Assembly: GCA_016165875.1 (NCBI GenBank)
Contig: JABBOT010000017.1
Coordinates: forward strand, 1,465,330 to 1,529,329
Length of the DNA stretch: 64,000 nt
Source: Acanthopleura granulata
Taxonomy: Eukaryota > Mollusca > Polyplacophora > Chitonida > Chitonidae
Direction: 5' to 3'
Below are positions 12,132 through 23,599 of this stretch, piece by piece. Both the position numbers and the translations under genes were made by a program. Each line of letters opens with the position of its first letter. Positions within the stretch are counted from its first letter, which is position 1. The notes under the pieces are model-generated. The model saw only the letters and a program-made list of their open reading frames with translations. It had not been told where the DNA came from and ran no database searches.

Positions 12132-12894
12132 TGCTCTGTTAATTTGTCCTCATTATCTATTGCCCATCTAAATGCATGGGGAATAAAAGAAAAAATTGAT
12201 ATAATTTTTGATAATCCTAACAGTTTTGATGTTTTAGCCATCACTGAAAGCCATCTGGCTGATGGGATTGAAACACAAAGTATTTACCTCAATGGCTACC
12301 ACGACCGAATACGGCGTTACCGTGGGCGGTGGGGGTTGTCTGCATCTATGTGTCTGACCAATTGGCGACAAAACGACGGACTGAGCGTGAACAAGTACCA
12401 CCTGAATTAATGTGTATTGAGGCAGAAATGAAAGTTAGTACAGTGATTTGTGTATTGTACAGACCATCAAGTACACCTGTGTACAAGTTCGAACTTCCAC
12501 ATGATAATATTGAGGCAGCGGTAGAGCGAAATACGGACAAAAATATCATAATTATGGGCGATCTGAATCTTATGGGATCTTATGGGATTTTACTAGATTC
12601 CATAATAAGCTCTAACACTAACAATGTTACTCAATCGGGTATACTCCCTAACTTTTGTAGCCACCACTGCCCCTCTTATGTGACAATTAAATCAAATACA
12701 CTGAAAGAGAAAGGATATAACTACAAGTATGGAACTATGACAGAGCTAATTGAGAATATTTCAAGGGGGGATGGCAGAATAGTGATTCGGGTACACTTGC
12801 GGAAGAGGACGACAAATAATTACTGCACGATTCTAACAACAAATATTATGACGTGCTAGGTTGGCAATCCCAAATAAGGAGGTTCATGTTAATT

Positions 12895-14770
12895 ATATTG
12901 ACAAAACTTGGATAACTTCTCAAAATTAAAAGACAAACAAAGATTAGGGACCGTTTATACAAGCGATCAAGAAAGTTAAAAACAGTAGCAAATGTTAATG
13001 CATACAAACAGCCACGCAAGAAAGTCAACGGCCTAAAGAAGCACACCAAGGACCAGTTCACTGTGCGAATAAAGAACGGCTTGCTCATTTCAAAACTAGC
13101 GGCAAGTACATGTGGAAGCTAACTAAATCAATTCCTACAACTGAATCAAACAAGTTATTTCCTCCGGTGATAGATAAGGACGGTACTTACGAGTAAAGCG
13201 CAGTGGCAAACGCTAATACTTTGAATAACCATTGTTATTCATTTAGTGTCATTAACAACCCGAACAAGACACAAAACAAAGAAGTTCTTGCAGAAATTCT
13301 TACTAATTTCTTTAACATGTCCCTATCAAAATGTGCATTCCTCTCACAGTGGAAAATTGCCAATTTAGTTCCTCTCCATCAAGGGGTGGGGGGGAGGAAC
13401 ATACATGATTCCATACACTACAGATATATCCCCTTACTATGTTCTGTTAGTAAATTGTTTGGGCGCGTTGTGTCCAAACATCTATCCACTTTTCTCTACA
13501 ATTACATTTGTGACGTATGGGTTTTTACCTACCTACTCTCACACGACATATTCTGATGTTGTTCAAGCTCTGGATAATGGACAAGGGGTATTTTCTCTAT
13601 TCTCTATTCTCTATATCGAAAGCCTTCGATAGGCTTTGGCATGAAGGTCTTGTTAACTAGCTGATGTCACATAGTCTACCAGGAAATATACTCGTATGGC
13701 TTCAAGATTATCTGTATGAAAGACAGCAGCAGGTTGCAATCAATGGTCGAGAGTCAGAAATGCGGCAGTTGCCAGCAGGACTTCCTCAGGGCTCTGATCT
13801 AGTATCTCTGTTATTCTTACTGTATATAAATAACGTACGTATCTCTGTGGATGACACAATTCTGTACATAATCTCAGATAATGTGGAATGTGAGAATGTC
13901 CAAACAGCCTTGATGCCTGACCTGCAAGCAATGGTGTGACAATGGCCTGTTAATTTCAAGGCCTCAAAAACAAAAGCCGTTCAACCCCTCTATGTCACCT
14001 CAGTATTTAAATCTTCTAACGTCATATTCTCAAGCTCACACAAACACCTGGGTGTTACTTTTCCCCCGAGGGGCTCATGGAATGAACATCTAGAAATCAT
14101 CACTGAAGCTGCTTCCAACAAGTCCAGCATAGTCTCGGCTCTGCGAAATAAATTTGATCGAAAAAAGGACTGCCTAACAGCTATTACTGGTCTAACTCGC
14201 AATCTATCAACCCTACTATTATATGAGGAGTCAGGCTTTCCGCCGCTCCGCTTATGTGCAAGGTTTACAACTCTACACACAACCCTACAGCAAACACCAA
14301 CACACAGCCTTTTCAACCGACTCCCCTCCTACTTCACAATGAAATTCTTACAACATCCGACCAACCTAGGGCTTCACTCCTTTTTTCATGTAAAACAGAG
14401 TTTATCCGAAAAACCTGTTTTCCCACTTCGTTGAATGACTGGGATGCATCACCTACAGAAATTAAAAGGATACATAAACTTAATGATTTTAAAAAGAAAA
14501 TTAATATGTATTCCATGATTCCTCCCTTGCCCGTGGTACTATGCTGGTAGAATATTACTTTATGTAGACTTCGAAATGGGTGCAGTTCTCCAAACGATGA
14601 TCTTTTAAACAACTTTCGATCTAATGAGCCTTCCTGTAAATGTAACACTGGAAATGAAACATGGTGATTTAACTATTGATCTGAATCAAACTATTGCAGA
14701 CTAAGTATGCAAATATATTTCCGACACAAAGCATTTCACAGACTGATGTACAAAAATGTGAAATCTTACT
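12895..14770 (+). pseudogene. LINE reverse transcriptase, broken
   Basis: Pieces occur in several plus frames. A basic linker (IRDRLYKRSRK) lies near 12,950. Then come FNMSLSKCAFLSQWKIANLV and YIPLLCSVSKLFGRVV at 13,300-13,480, and DYLYERQQQVAINGRES with LPAGLPQGSDLVSLLFLLY (motif B and following) at 13,700-13,830. Where the catalytic F/YADD should be the copy reads SVDDT, with residues lost before it. Then come SSHKHLGVTF near 14,035, the FxRKTCFPTSLNDWD region near 14,400, and a C-terminal region with paired cysteines (PSCKCNTGNET) near 14,630-14,665. Frame shifts, stops and internal deletions are present. Confidence 0.85.
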
Positions 14771-15628
14771 GATTGCCCATGATCCTTATGCTGTAGTTTT
14801 TACGTTATATGTGATATTATCATTTTTATTATTACTATTATTTCACACGACTACATGTACGGATACGCTTATATGAGAGTGAGATTGTATATGTTAATGT
14901 ATATAATGTAAATGCAAGTGTATATATTTAAATAAATGTATATCTTCTCGGCCTCCTATGTGAATTTTTTCGTCTGTACTCGCCAGCCATCTTTTGCGAC
15001 TATTGCATTCTTCTTTATTTAAGTATTTATTATTATTATTTACTTCTTTTATTATTCATTAGTAATTACTATTACTATACTCAACATTATTTATATCATC
15101 CTATGACATAAAGTGTATCGTTATGTGACAGAAACAGAATAAGCTCTGCCTATTATTTCTGGAACCAAATAAATACTTTAAAAAGGTCCAATTAAGCTCA
15201 CCGTTCCGAACCTTGACTTTATTTTAGCCGTTAAAATACATATAAATACCTACTTGTACACCCTTTATTACAGTGGACCACAACATCGATTCACAGACAA
15301 ATCTACGAACAGATCTTAAAAAGACTGAGAAAAATACCTTTAGCGATACACATAAACAACTGGTGATAATGTAAATACAACTAAAACCAGTTACATTGGG
15401 AAATCGGGAGCAACAGTTCTTATTCATCTTTATCCGAGGTGTTTTAGATTGTTTGTTAAATCAAGAGTCAAAACAGCGGAACCGGGATATGGAACAACTG
15501 CGATTCAAGTATAAAGTATGTTTTACTTTCTCTATGTCGGGTAGTACATCTTCAATTCTGACAAGTGTGAAGGAAAATTCTTACAGGCATTGTATTAAGC
15601 ACAGAAAAGGAATTCAGCACACGTTGGA

Positions 15629-15690
15629 ATGAATGAATGAATGAACATGAACATTTTTAAGCCATATTGCGGTTAAAACACGTTCAAGCC
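15629..15690 (-). mobile_element. SINE 3' tail, (CATT)n
   Basis: Plus strand shows (GAAT)n then a short body. Reversed, this gives a TTAAA..TTCATTCATTCATTCATT tail like those at 30,940, 37,385 and 57,730. Confidence 0.4.
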
Positions 15691-16137
15691 AGGGGATGGC
15701 AGATGCTTTTAGAGTTGGTGAGAACATCAGTACACGTCGGAATATCATATCCTACACAAACCAATAGTTATTGGTCATTAACGATTGTACATATACTTTT
15801 CCACAAATGGTTGTTCACACAACTTTAAGGTGTCATGGATTCATACCTCTAGCAGGTGAACTTTTTTTTCCACAGCGAGAATTGAGCATTGTACCGAACA
15901 GGCTAGCTGGACTGTATTTTTGCAAATACAGATTTGTTAAAACTCTAAAGAAACGTAGCTTTAATTCAGAGCTAAAAATATTGCAGCATCTGCATTTGTG
16001 AAACATTTGGCAGAGGTATTTCAAAGGCTGGTCAAGAACTACATTTCAGAAAGACAACTAGATTTTTTCACGGCATAACGGAGGTGACGGAAAAGGTCAC
16101 TTGTTTTGGTTATGTTCTCTGTGATTTAGAATCAATC

Positions 16138-16245
16138 GTTGGCTGTCTTCCCCCCTGTCAGTAAGTGGGAAGATGTGCCAGCAATCGGAGCCTGACTGGC
16201 CGCTAAATATTCCCGAAAGGGGCGTAAAACGCAATCAAATGAATG
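16138..16245 (+). mobile_element. SINE-A fragment
   Basis: GTAAGTGGGAAGATGTGCCAGCAA, GACTGGCCGC, AAATATTCCCGAAAGGGGCGT and AAAACGCAATCAAATGAAT appear in SINE-A order, with a deletion in the centre. Confidence 0.55.
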
Positions 16246-17034
16246 TTTCGAAATGACGGCTGACAGAGCACGTATGCCCTTGCTGCCTATTAATTTTGTG
16301 TCACATCTGGTCGTGCAATGTGTGTTACTCAGAAAACATCGGATGTCAGAATCCAGAAGGAATAAAATTAAACCTCTTTTGTGGCTCACAACTTACACAA
16401 ACTGAGGACAAAACGGCCGAGTTCCCGGGTTGGATAATACTATAATTCAGGGTGCTGCGATGTGGCAGCAATGTTCGACGACCGCTTCCAAAGCTAAGCA
16501 CCTGCGGATTCCCCCTGATATGAAAACAATGTAGTGCGCCGGCGGACGCTCAATATTAAAATCTTGTCGCTTTCAACAACATAATTATTGTCTTCGAAAA
16601 GCACCTGCGACAGAATTTCCTTTAATTAAACGGGACGTTTTATTTCCCCAAGGCTTTCTATCACTAAATCCCATATAGGGACAGCCGAATACAAATTGCA
16701 TTTTATTACCGTGTCTATTTTAATTGTCCCGCTTCTCATAGATCAGTCAGCTGGTGGCGTTCTACGACTGGACCAGTTTTTGAAGTTCGGTTTGTTGTCG
16801 GAGATGACGCTCATCGGACATATTTGTTGAACTTTAACAAAATAGCTGCTGCTTTTGCCCTGGTTTTCAACTTTGACAGTTTTGTATGAGTGTATGCCTT
16901 ATAACCTTTGACTGGTAACTAGATTCAACACGAAATATATAGTGCCCTACATCAGGAGTCAGGGAAATTAGAGCGCAGCGAATTCTAATGAGTCCCTCCA
17001 CTTCAGGAGAGCTCTATCCTTTTTAAAAGTTATG

Positions 17035-17190
17035 GCATTTAGAGTGAATACAATAGACTACACCACAAAGAATAAAACCAGAGCAGTGATGACAGTGTGA
17101 CTAGTAAATGACCACTCCTAACAGAGAAGTAGGGCCTCGTGCCATTATATATCAGTTAGGGTTTATTCTGACTGTGCATGTAAATGAATA
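17035..17190 (-). repeat. interspersed repeat R3, copy
   Basis: Reverse-oriented core GACAGTGTGACTAGTAAATGACC preceded by AAAACCAGAGCAGTGATG, matching the R3 consensus read from the other strand. A second small match follows at 17,245-17,300. Confidence 0.5.
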
Positions 17191-17969
17191 AATAGTAGTA
17201 ACTTACAGATTAACTAGCAATATGGCTTACCCTCTTGATCTACGCAGTGATGGAATAGAAAAGGCAACAGCATAGAGAGTAAAACACGCTGAAAACGTGG
17301 ATTTGAACACACAAGTTGAAAGGTATTTATGTATTATAAATACGCAATGACATATTTTGCAGCTGACACATGCAAAATGTGAAGAGTAAAGTCATTTTTT
17401 GTATTCTCGCTGGACAATTTCTTAACTTGTATGAGATGTTTTTTTCATAGAAGATGCGTTTTTGTGTATGATACTCCTTCCACAGTAGCCAAGAAAAGCC
17501 TGTATAACTCGCTTTTGTAGTATATAATTTGAAAAATGTACACAACACATTTGGTATCTCCTTTTTCGGCAATGTAACTATGTATTCTATTTATTCCCCA
17601 TCAGGCATGGTCTCATTGGCGGGGATAACTTCGTCCACTAGACACTCGTTAAAATCAGTGATCTTTCGTGTCGCATAAACAAAAAGCACGAAGTAAAACA
17701 TTTTCAAAAGACTTCACCGCTACCAATATAAATTCTAGATACTTTCTGTTTAAAATTTTCTATACTTCATTCGTTCCATAACTGAGGATTTTGTCAAAAT
17801 AAATAATAAAGAAAAGGATGATTGCCAACCGTTGACTGATTCGTGATAATGGATTCGCTTGAATCAGTTCAAGGAGAGTAGAGTAGGGAAGTGGAAGATC
17901 TTACCATGTTTATCGCACAGTACCCACAGCATAGTCAGTTATACATCAAATGTAGTTCTGGAATGTAAT

Positions 17970-18063
17970 TTTCTCCTACCGTAATACTGGTCGACGCCGT
18001 ATTCGACGCCATGTTAGTATATATTAGTACTACGTAAAACGCCACTTAAGTAAATAAATAAAA
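17970..18063 (+). mobile_element. SINE-A 3' fragment
   Basis: TAATACTGGTCGACGCCGTAT, then a diverged stretch, then TACGTAAAACGCCACTTAAG and a TAAATAAATAAA tail, as in SINE-A. Confidence 0.65.
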
Positions 18064-18064
18064 T

Positions 18065-19745
18065 CATGACAAATACACGTAATCATGTTCCTGTACAGTA
18101 TGGTTATCGTAACCATGATCCTTTTTGCACATTTTACAATGACAGGTTTTGCAATCCAAAACTAGAGAAAAAAACTTCAAGTACAGTTGGCTATGTGTAA
18201 ATATAGATATTTAGCGAGTTAACATTGCTTTCCAACCTCATAGGAAACTAGTGTAATGGCAGAGAGGACCTCGACAGGTTAAGCGTCATCCATCATTTTA
18301 GCCAACTGTCGTTTTTATATGGAGAGGTGGGACATTTATTTAAGCCTCGACTAGTCAATCCACTTCTTAAAGATGTAAAACCGGACTGTCCGCTGATTTA
18401 ATAGTCTTTCTGGCAACAGCATCTACTGTTTAACAGGTAATGGAACATACCAAGAGGTAAAATTCCTTTTATATCATATACACATTCTTATTTTATATCA
18501 TGTATGCATATATAAATACGAAAAAATACTGTCGTTTTGAGTTTAAACAGAGATTTACATTTATTACTTTCTTTTAAACACATCCGTCTATTTTATTTTG
18601 GTTTTTTTTTTGTGAACGTACTCACATCGCCTCGAAAGCCATATACGGCCCATGGATAACAGACGTTGGCATGATGATTTATTCATTCCAATAGTAACCC
18701 AATTCTCTCTTTTCCACAGAAATATACTGGACAATAGTCCGTATGAAAAGTAGTTTTTACCAAAAAAAATTAAGAGAAACCCCTGAAAGTTAAGACCAAA
18801 TATTAAGTGCTAAACCACAGAATAATGTTAGGTGTTACGTCTTGCTCAACAATTGTTTAGTTATATGGAGGCAATGAAATGTTTTGAGGCGTTGACATAA
18901 TTTAACGCTAGATTCCTTGTACTGGCACCAGTGAAACAATGTTTGATTGCAAAAGGTTTTGTGGGGAGCTTGAGGGAATTAACAGAAAATTTTATTATAA
19001 CTGCAGAAATACATAACATCCAAACGTCAATAAACAGATTTCGGAATTCTTTTGATATGCTTTTTTTTCTTCTTGCAGTATCTGAAATGTCCAGGAATAC
19101 ACGTGTTTCTCAGAATAGAAATGAGCTGTTTACACAGACAAAACATCCTCTCTTTTCTATACTACACGGGGAAGTGTAATTTGTTTCTGTAATTGATGTG
19201 ATGTGTTCTTAAGAAAGCCCTACTTCATTATGTTGGACGGCCCACAGCCATTGTCGCCTTTTGTAGAAGAAATCAAACCTCCGGGTAAAAAAACGCCATG
19301 ACATTAAACATCAAGTAAAGTAAGGGGAATGTGAAAGAAAAGTAGCGTTGGATGTCATTTCCAAATGTTGGCGATATGGACTGTTTCTTAGAGTATTTGG
19401 AAAATGTATGGCAAAATCTCTTTACATGGATAACAATTTTTCAAATTAGATAAAAAAAATGCTCCAGTCATGGTGAAATAGAAATTGCTATGTCTGATAT
19501 AACCATACAAAGATATAGAGGCGACACACCTATCATCTTAGATGGCAGGAAAGAAAATTACCCGCAAGCATAGTTTTAGTCGAAATATCCAAGTGGAAAT
19601 ACCGTTCCAGACCAAACTAAAAACTAAAAATTCCAAAGCATTTTGTTAAGGTAAAATAAAAAATTAGTTGCTCAGAATTATGAAATTGCTTCACTCGCCT
19701 TTGCTACAAGGTTTAACCACCCTCTTGTTTGAACAATTCCCTGTA
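18065..19745. other. no supported gene
   Basis: One good plus-strand acceptor (TTTTTTTTCTTCTTGCAG, ending at 19,078) leads into a 33-codon frame ending at 19,179. It has no recognised domain and no partner exon, so it stays unproven. Confidence 0.35.
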
Positions 19746-19748
19746 CAT

Positions 19749-19985
19749 GATTTATTTATTTGATTGGCGTTTTACGTCGTATTCAAGAAAATTTCACTTA
19801 TACGACGGCAGCCAACACTATGGGTGGGGGGGGGAGAAAACCGGACAGAGCCCGGGGGAAACCCACGGCCATCCGCAGGTTGCTGGCAGACCTTCCCACA
19901 TACGGCCGAAGAGGAAGCCCGGACAAACTACAGCGACCGCATTGGAGGTAGGCTTCTGGGCCATTACGCTGCGATAGCGTGCTAA
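19749..19985 (-). mobile_element. SINE-A copy, near full length
   Basis: Minus-oriented. It carries the reversed TTTATTTATTTGATTGG tail, TTTTACGTCGTATTCAAG, the TACGACGGCAGCCAACACTA block with an expanded G run, CCCACGGCCATCCGCAGG, CCACATACGGCCG, the B-box region CAGCGACCGCATTGG, and head bases ATTACGCTGCGATAGCGTGCTAACCAAC. The sequence CCTGTAC on both sides may be a target-site duplication. Confidence 0.85.
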
Positions 19986-19999
19986 CCAACCAATTACCT

Positions 20000-21800
20000 G
20001 TACTAAAACCCTGCCAATCCAACCAGCAATGAATTCTCATCCAAGACCTTAAAATGAAACCTGCTGCCCTCATTCCGTGTTAGCATGTGCGTTACCAGAA
20101 CAGACCAGATTTAAACAAAATACGAATCATCTGAAATGCCATTTCGTGCCTACCCAAAAATATAGTCTTTATTATCGTTTGGCATTTTTCCAGTGATTAC
20201 TGAAACAGAAATAAAGGCTGAGGTGCTGTTTGAACAATAACTTTTTGAACAATATTGAACAGGCCAGACCACACTAACGTAACCGATATTTTCAGCTGTT
20301 AAAGGTTCTCTGTTAGCTATATGTCTACGTTCTACTTGAATACATACATACTACAACACCGGTATACATATTCAATTTGTAAATGTAGGTTACCGCATGT
20401 ACAGCAGCATGAATGGAATCTGTGACGTCACTGTATTCTAGTGTGTTCAATACGGCCTAAAAAGTCTGCTGTGAGGCCTCAACCTTTATTACCATTTTCG
20501 TCACTATCTCAACATGCCAAAGCATAATGGAGATCATATCTTGAATCAGCACGAATGGCCATCTATACTCAGATAATGTATTTATTTGTATAATGTTTAG
20601 CACAATACTCGGGAACTTTTTTGTTAATGTATTGTTTCAGGCAGTTTTGTGGAGTAGCCGGGGTAAACTACTGACCTGTGGAAAGAAAGTAACTAACTTT
20701 TTTTACGTGTGACGCGCAGATATGTGCACCGTACAAAATGGTCATCAAACAGCTACACGCGCGTGATCGATCATTTAATGTGAACAAGGCCCAAAATGAT
20801 GTATAGGTTATAAATTGACGAGTTCATCTAATCTGGTGGTGCCACTGTCTTTGTGCATGAAAGATATATGTTCTAAGTAATGAACTGCGTCTGATTCGAA
20901 AGATAAATACCTCTGCACGTATGCAGTCATTACTGAGATGCAATCCACTGAAAGTTCCACCGGTTTCATTTTCCCAACGGTATATATATATATATATATA
21001 TTTCTATTCTGACACCAGCCGTATATTACTGAGGCGTTAAAGGACACTCAGCGACGATGGTCTGAACGGATTTATGCAGATTACCAGTATTCATCATACT
21101 TTGTCACGTAAATGTGCCTTCATATAAGTGATTTATTCATTTGTCTACTGCCTGCTTGGAAAAGGGACTAAAATTCAATCCATACATCAGCAATTTAAAA
21201 TGTCCTTTCTTGAAAATGTGTGATTAAAAGTGGCAAACTGTACATCTCTGACTTTATCACTAAACTTTAAGGACATATGCACCCAGTATACTGCTCTTTA
21301 TATCGAATTTGATGAGATTTTCCAAAATTCAAATAAAATGGACGGACACGATGAAAGCGGTTCAAAGAACAAGTTCATTTGCAATAATTTCTGTTGCCAA
21401 ACTCTTTTTACTGTGCCACAAGCACGATTTTCTGTTTCTGCAGCGCGGAAAACATATAAGTGTTCCTTGATTAATCGTCTGACGTGGGGAAAGTCAACGA
21501 ATTTAATGAAAGACTAGTGGCTCGGTATTGTAATTGAACTGTCAGTATCCGGAGATGTAAAGGAACCCGTTTATTTGTTCGTGTATTGAAATCGGAGCGG
21601 AGCAAGTAATGGACCATCTATCTCGCTAACGCACGACACTTTTCATACAGCAGGAATTCTTAAACCAACGCCTACTAGTGGTACATACAGACAGCATAGA
21701 CATGCGTACATCACCCAGATGTCATGAATTTCATTAAACTGGGTTACCTGTGTTGTTTTAATTTTTAAATGGTTGTGTATTGCTAATATTCAAAGGGTCT
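20000..21800. other. no supported gene
   Basis: AT-rich with a TA microsatellite at about 20,981-21,001. No frame has domain or splice support. Confidence 0.45.
20981..21001. repeat. TA microsatellite
   Basis: Uninterrupted (TA)n. Confidence 0.95.
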
Positions 21801-21811
21801 TTAAAAGGCAT

Positions 21812-22028
21812 ATAGTGTTCTAGTGGTTAACATGCAAATGCAATTCGATGACTCTGGAGCCTCTCGCCCATCCTGTAGTACATGAACATGGGAAGGTCTG
21901 TCTGCAAACTCCAGTTGGTACTGAGTTTCCCTGGGCTTTGCCCAGTTTCCTCCCAGCATGAAAGCGGCCGCCGTCGCATAATGGAAATGTCCTTGAGTAC
22001 AGCGTGACACACCTATCAAAACAAAAAA
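21812..22028 (+). mobile_element. SINE-A copy
   Basis: Head CTAGTGGTTAACATGCAAATGC, CATGGGAAGGTCTGTCTGCAA, GGGCTTTGCCCAGTTTCCTCCCAGCAT, GGCCGCCGTCGCATAA and TCCTTGAGTACAGCGTGACA, with an A-rich tail. Confidence 0.8.
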
Positions 22029-22317
22029 ATCAGAGATAAATGTACGAGCTGAAGGTCTTATCCATTGCAGCCGCATACCCTACTTTCTAACCGTGGAGGC
22101 TTTGGGCCGAATGCATAAAACCAGAATAAGAGAAACAGCTTGCTCCAGGTATAACGTTGCGGTTACAGCACAGTCGCTAGAGTATGCATAATGCTGGTTT
22201 AAGGTAATTTCATTACAACGTTATTCCTGGAATCAGACGTTGGAATCCATAACGAAGAGATAACCTTTCTGATTAATTTAATGACAAACTTACCTGGCCT
22301 GCAGCTTGCTACTCCAA

Positions 22318-22425
22318 ATGAACTGTCAATTTTGGGCATCAGTGGAATTTGCGTTATTTGTCATTTTTGGAAACCGGTCTTGCGATTATTAACCCGGAAG
22401 GCCCATTTGTGGCCGGTCTCTTGCG
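22318..22425 (-). repeat. foldback family arm
   Basis: Contains GTTATTTGTCATTTTTGGAAACCGGTCTTGCGATTATTAACCCGGAAGGCCCAT, one arm of the foldback element described at 23,407, split here by diverged bases. Confidence 0.55.
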
Positions 22426-22743
22426 GTAACGAACGATATTTTCCAGACCATGAACACATGTACATGTATACCAATGTATAATACTATAGCATAGAGACTC
22501 AAACCCAGAAAAGCGATAATATCTGTGATACATGTATTTGTCAAATGGTCACAAGTATCCCGCACAGTACGTCCTCTTGTCAGTTTACTTGGGTTACGGG
22601 TTTACTCTCACAATTAGTGTAAATGCATAAATAATAACTTATACGCTCGTAGTACCAAGGATTTAGATGAATTACTGAAAACAAAATAAAGTGATGTTCA
22701 TTGGAAAATATCAGTTGTAGACGCTCTGGAATAGGCGGTGTAC

Positions 22744-22874
22744 CTTTACAGATAGTCTCTTTGGAAATATGATCGTAAATTCCAATCGACTTCGAAACTT
22801 TAACTTGGTTTCGCGGTGAAAAGCTCTGCTGGACACCTAGTCCATGGAGGTGAAACTGACTGCCGTCGCATAAT
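22744..22874 (-). CDS. weak candidate exon
   Basis: Minus strand: an acceptor (TTTTCAGTCTTATTGCAG) precedes 22,874 and GTACAC follows 22,744. The 131 nt is 1 + 43 codons + 1, without a stop. The peptide begins LCDGSQFHLHGLGVQQ and ends ETICK. No family is recognised and no partner exon was found. Confidence 0.2.
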
Positions 22875-23406
22875 CTGCAATAAGACTGAAAATAACATAA
22901 ATCAAGGAACATCTTAGGTATAGAGGTCTTCTTTGTTTCCAGGAAATGGTGTTCTAAGAATATCTCACTCAGGCAGACACATGGCCCATATTATCCTTGA
23001 AGTCAGATCCTAGAATTACTTATAAGCCATGGCGCGCCGATTATAAACACACAACAAAAGGCTCTCATTTTTATAACCTTTCAGTTTTCAACGAAACTCC
23101 TTTTGTCAGGCTGAGCTGTTCTTGGGGAAAAATGGATTAATCAAGCAAGATGTATAGTTCTAGTGCATGCGAACTGGAGAACTGTCTGGAGTTCCAGTAA
23201 TTCAAAGATTTCTTTGTTCTGGCTTACAAAGCAGGAGATTTCCTGATTATGCTCCCCAGCGCCCGTTCGATTGGCTCTTTCAGTTTCCTGTAACCACTGT
23301 ATACCTGTAAAACAATGACTGACGTTTCCTGTTACATCTGCTTTACTAGGAAAGGGATAAATTTAATTTTGAAAAATATTTCCAAACCGACATTCGTATA
23401 CTAACC

Positions 23407-23588
23407 GTCAACTAAAATGGCCATTACGGGTCGATGATCGCAAGATCAGTTTCCAAGAAAGGCAAATAACACAAACCTCCAAAGCTGTAAGACAATGTGT
23501 AATGATTTTGGGCGGGTTGTGCTCCTTGTTATTTTTGGATACTGGTCTTCCGATTATTGACCCGGAACGCCCATTTTGGTTGACAGCT
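23407..23588. mobile_element. foldback (MITE-like) element
   Basis: Two inverted arms of roughly 78-82 bp (23,407-23,484 and 23,507-23,588) around a loop of about 22 bp. Reversed, the right arm reads GTCAACCAAAATGGGCGTTC..GGGTCAATAATCG..AGACCAGTATCCAAAAATAAC and pairs along its length with the left arm at roughly three of four positions. Single-arm relatives lie at 22,318, 41,965, 42,255 and 45,446. No coding capacity. Confidence 0.7.
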
Positions 23589-23599
23589 GGTATACGTCT

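Larger units (their letters stand above)
11853..12860 (+). pseudogene. LINE ORF2 N-terminus: 2A plus endonuclease, broken
   Basis: The first frame (11,853-12,410) runs through an (IY)n stretch from a TA microsatellite, a hydrophobic segment and a 2A motif, then begins the AP-endonuclease domain (IAHLNAW, DVLAITESHL). A frame change near 12,330 moves to the frame ending at 12,859, which carries VCIYVSD, VLYRPS and the metal-binding motif MGDLN. The 2A would let the ribosome release the leader peptide before the enzyme. Stops and the frame change make the copy dead. Confidence 0.8.
11845..14960 (+). mobile_element. CR1/L2-like LINE remnant with 2A motif
   Basis: Plus-strand non-LTR retrotransposon relic. 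In order it shows a hydrophobic leader with a 2A motif, an AP-endonuclease-like domain, the linker before reverse transcriptase, reverse-transcriptase motifs, and a C-terminal cysteine/histidine-type region ending near 14,770. About 200 bp of AT-rich presumed 3' UTR follows. Reading moves among all three plus frames with stops, and part of the early reverse transcriptase is missing, so it cannot be active. The upstream edge is uncertain. Confidence 0.85.
14965..17030. other. no supported gene
   Basis: Contains a TTA/ATT-rich stretch near 15,025-15,080, a SINE tail at 15,629 and a SINE-A fragment at 16,138. The remaining frames are short and unsupported. Confidence 0.4.

Noticed and set aside
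19729..20073. several overlapping open frames of 60-90 codons
   Set aside because: All lie in a SINE-A copy; GC-rich SINE bodies generate such frames on both strands.
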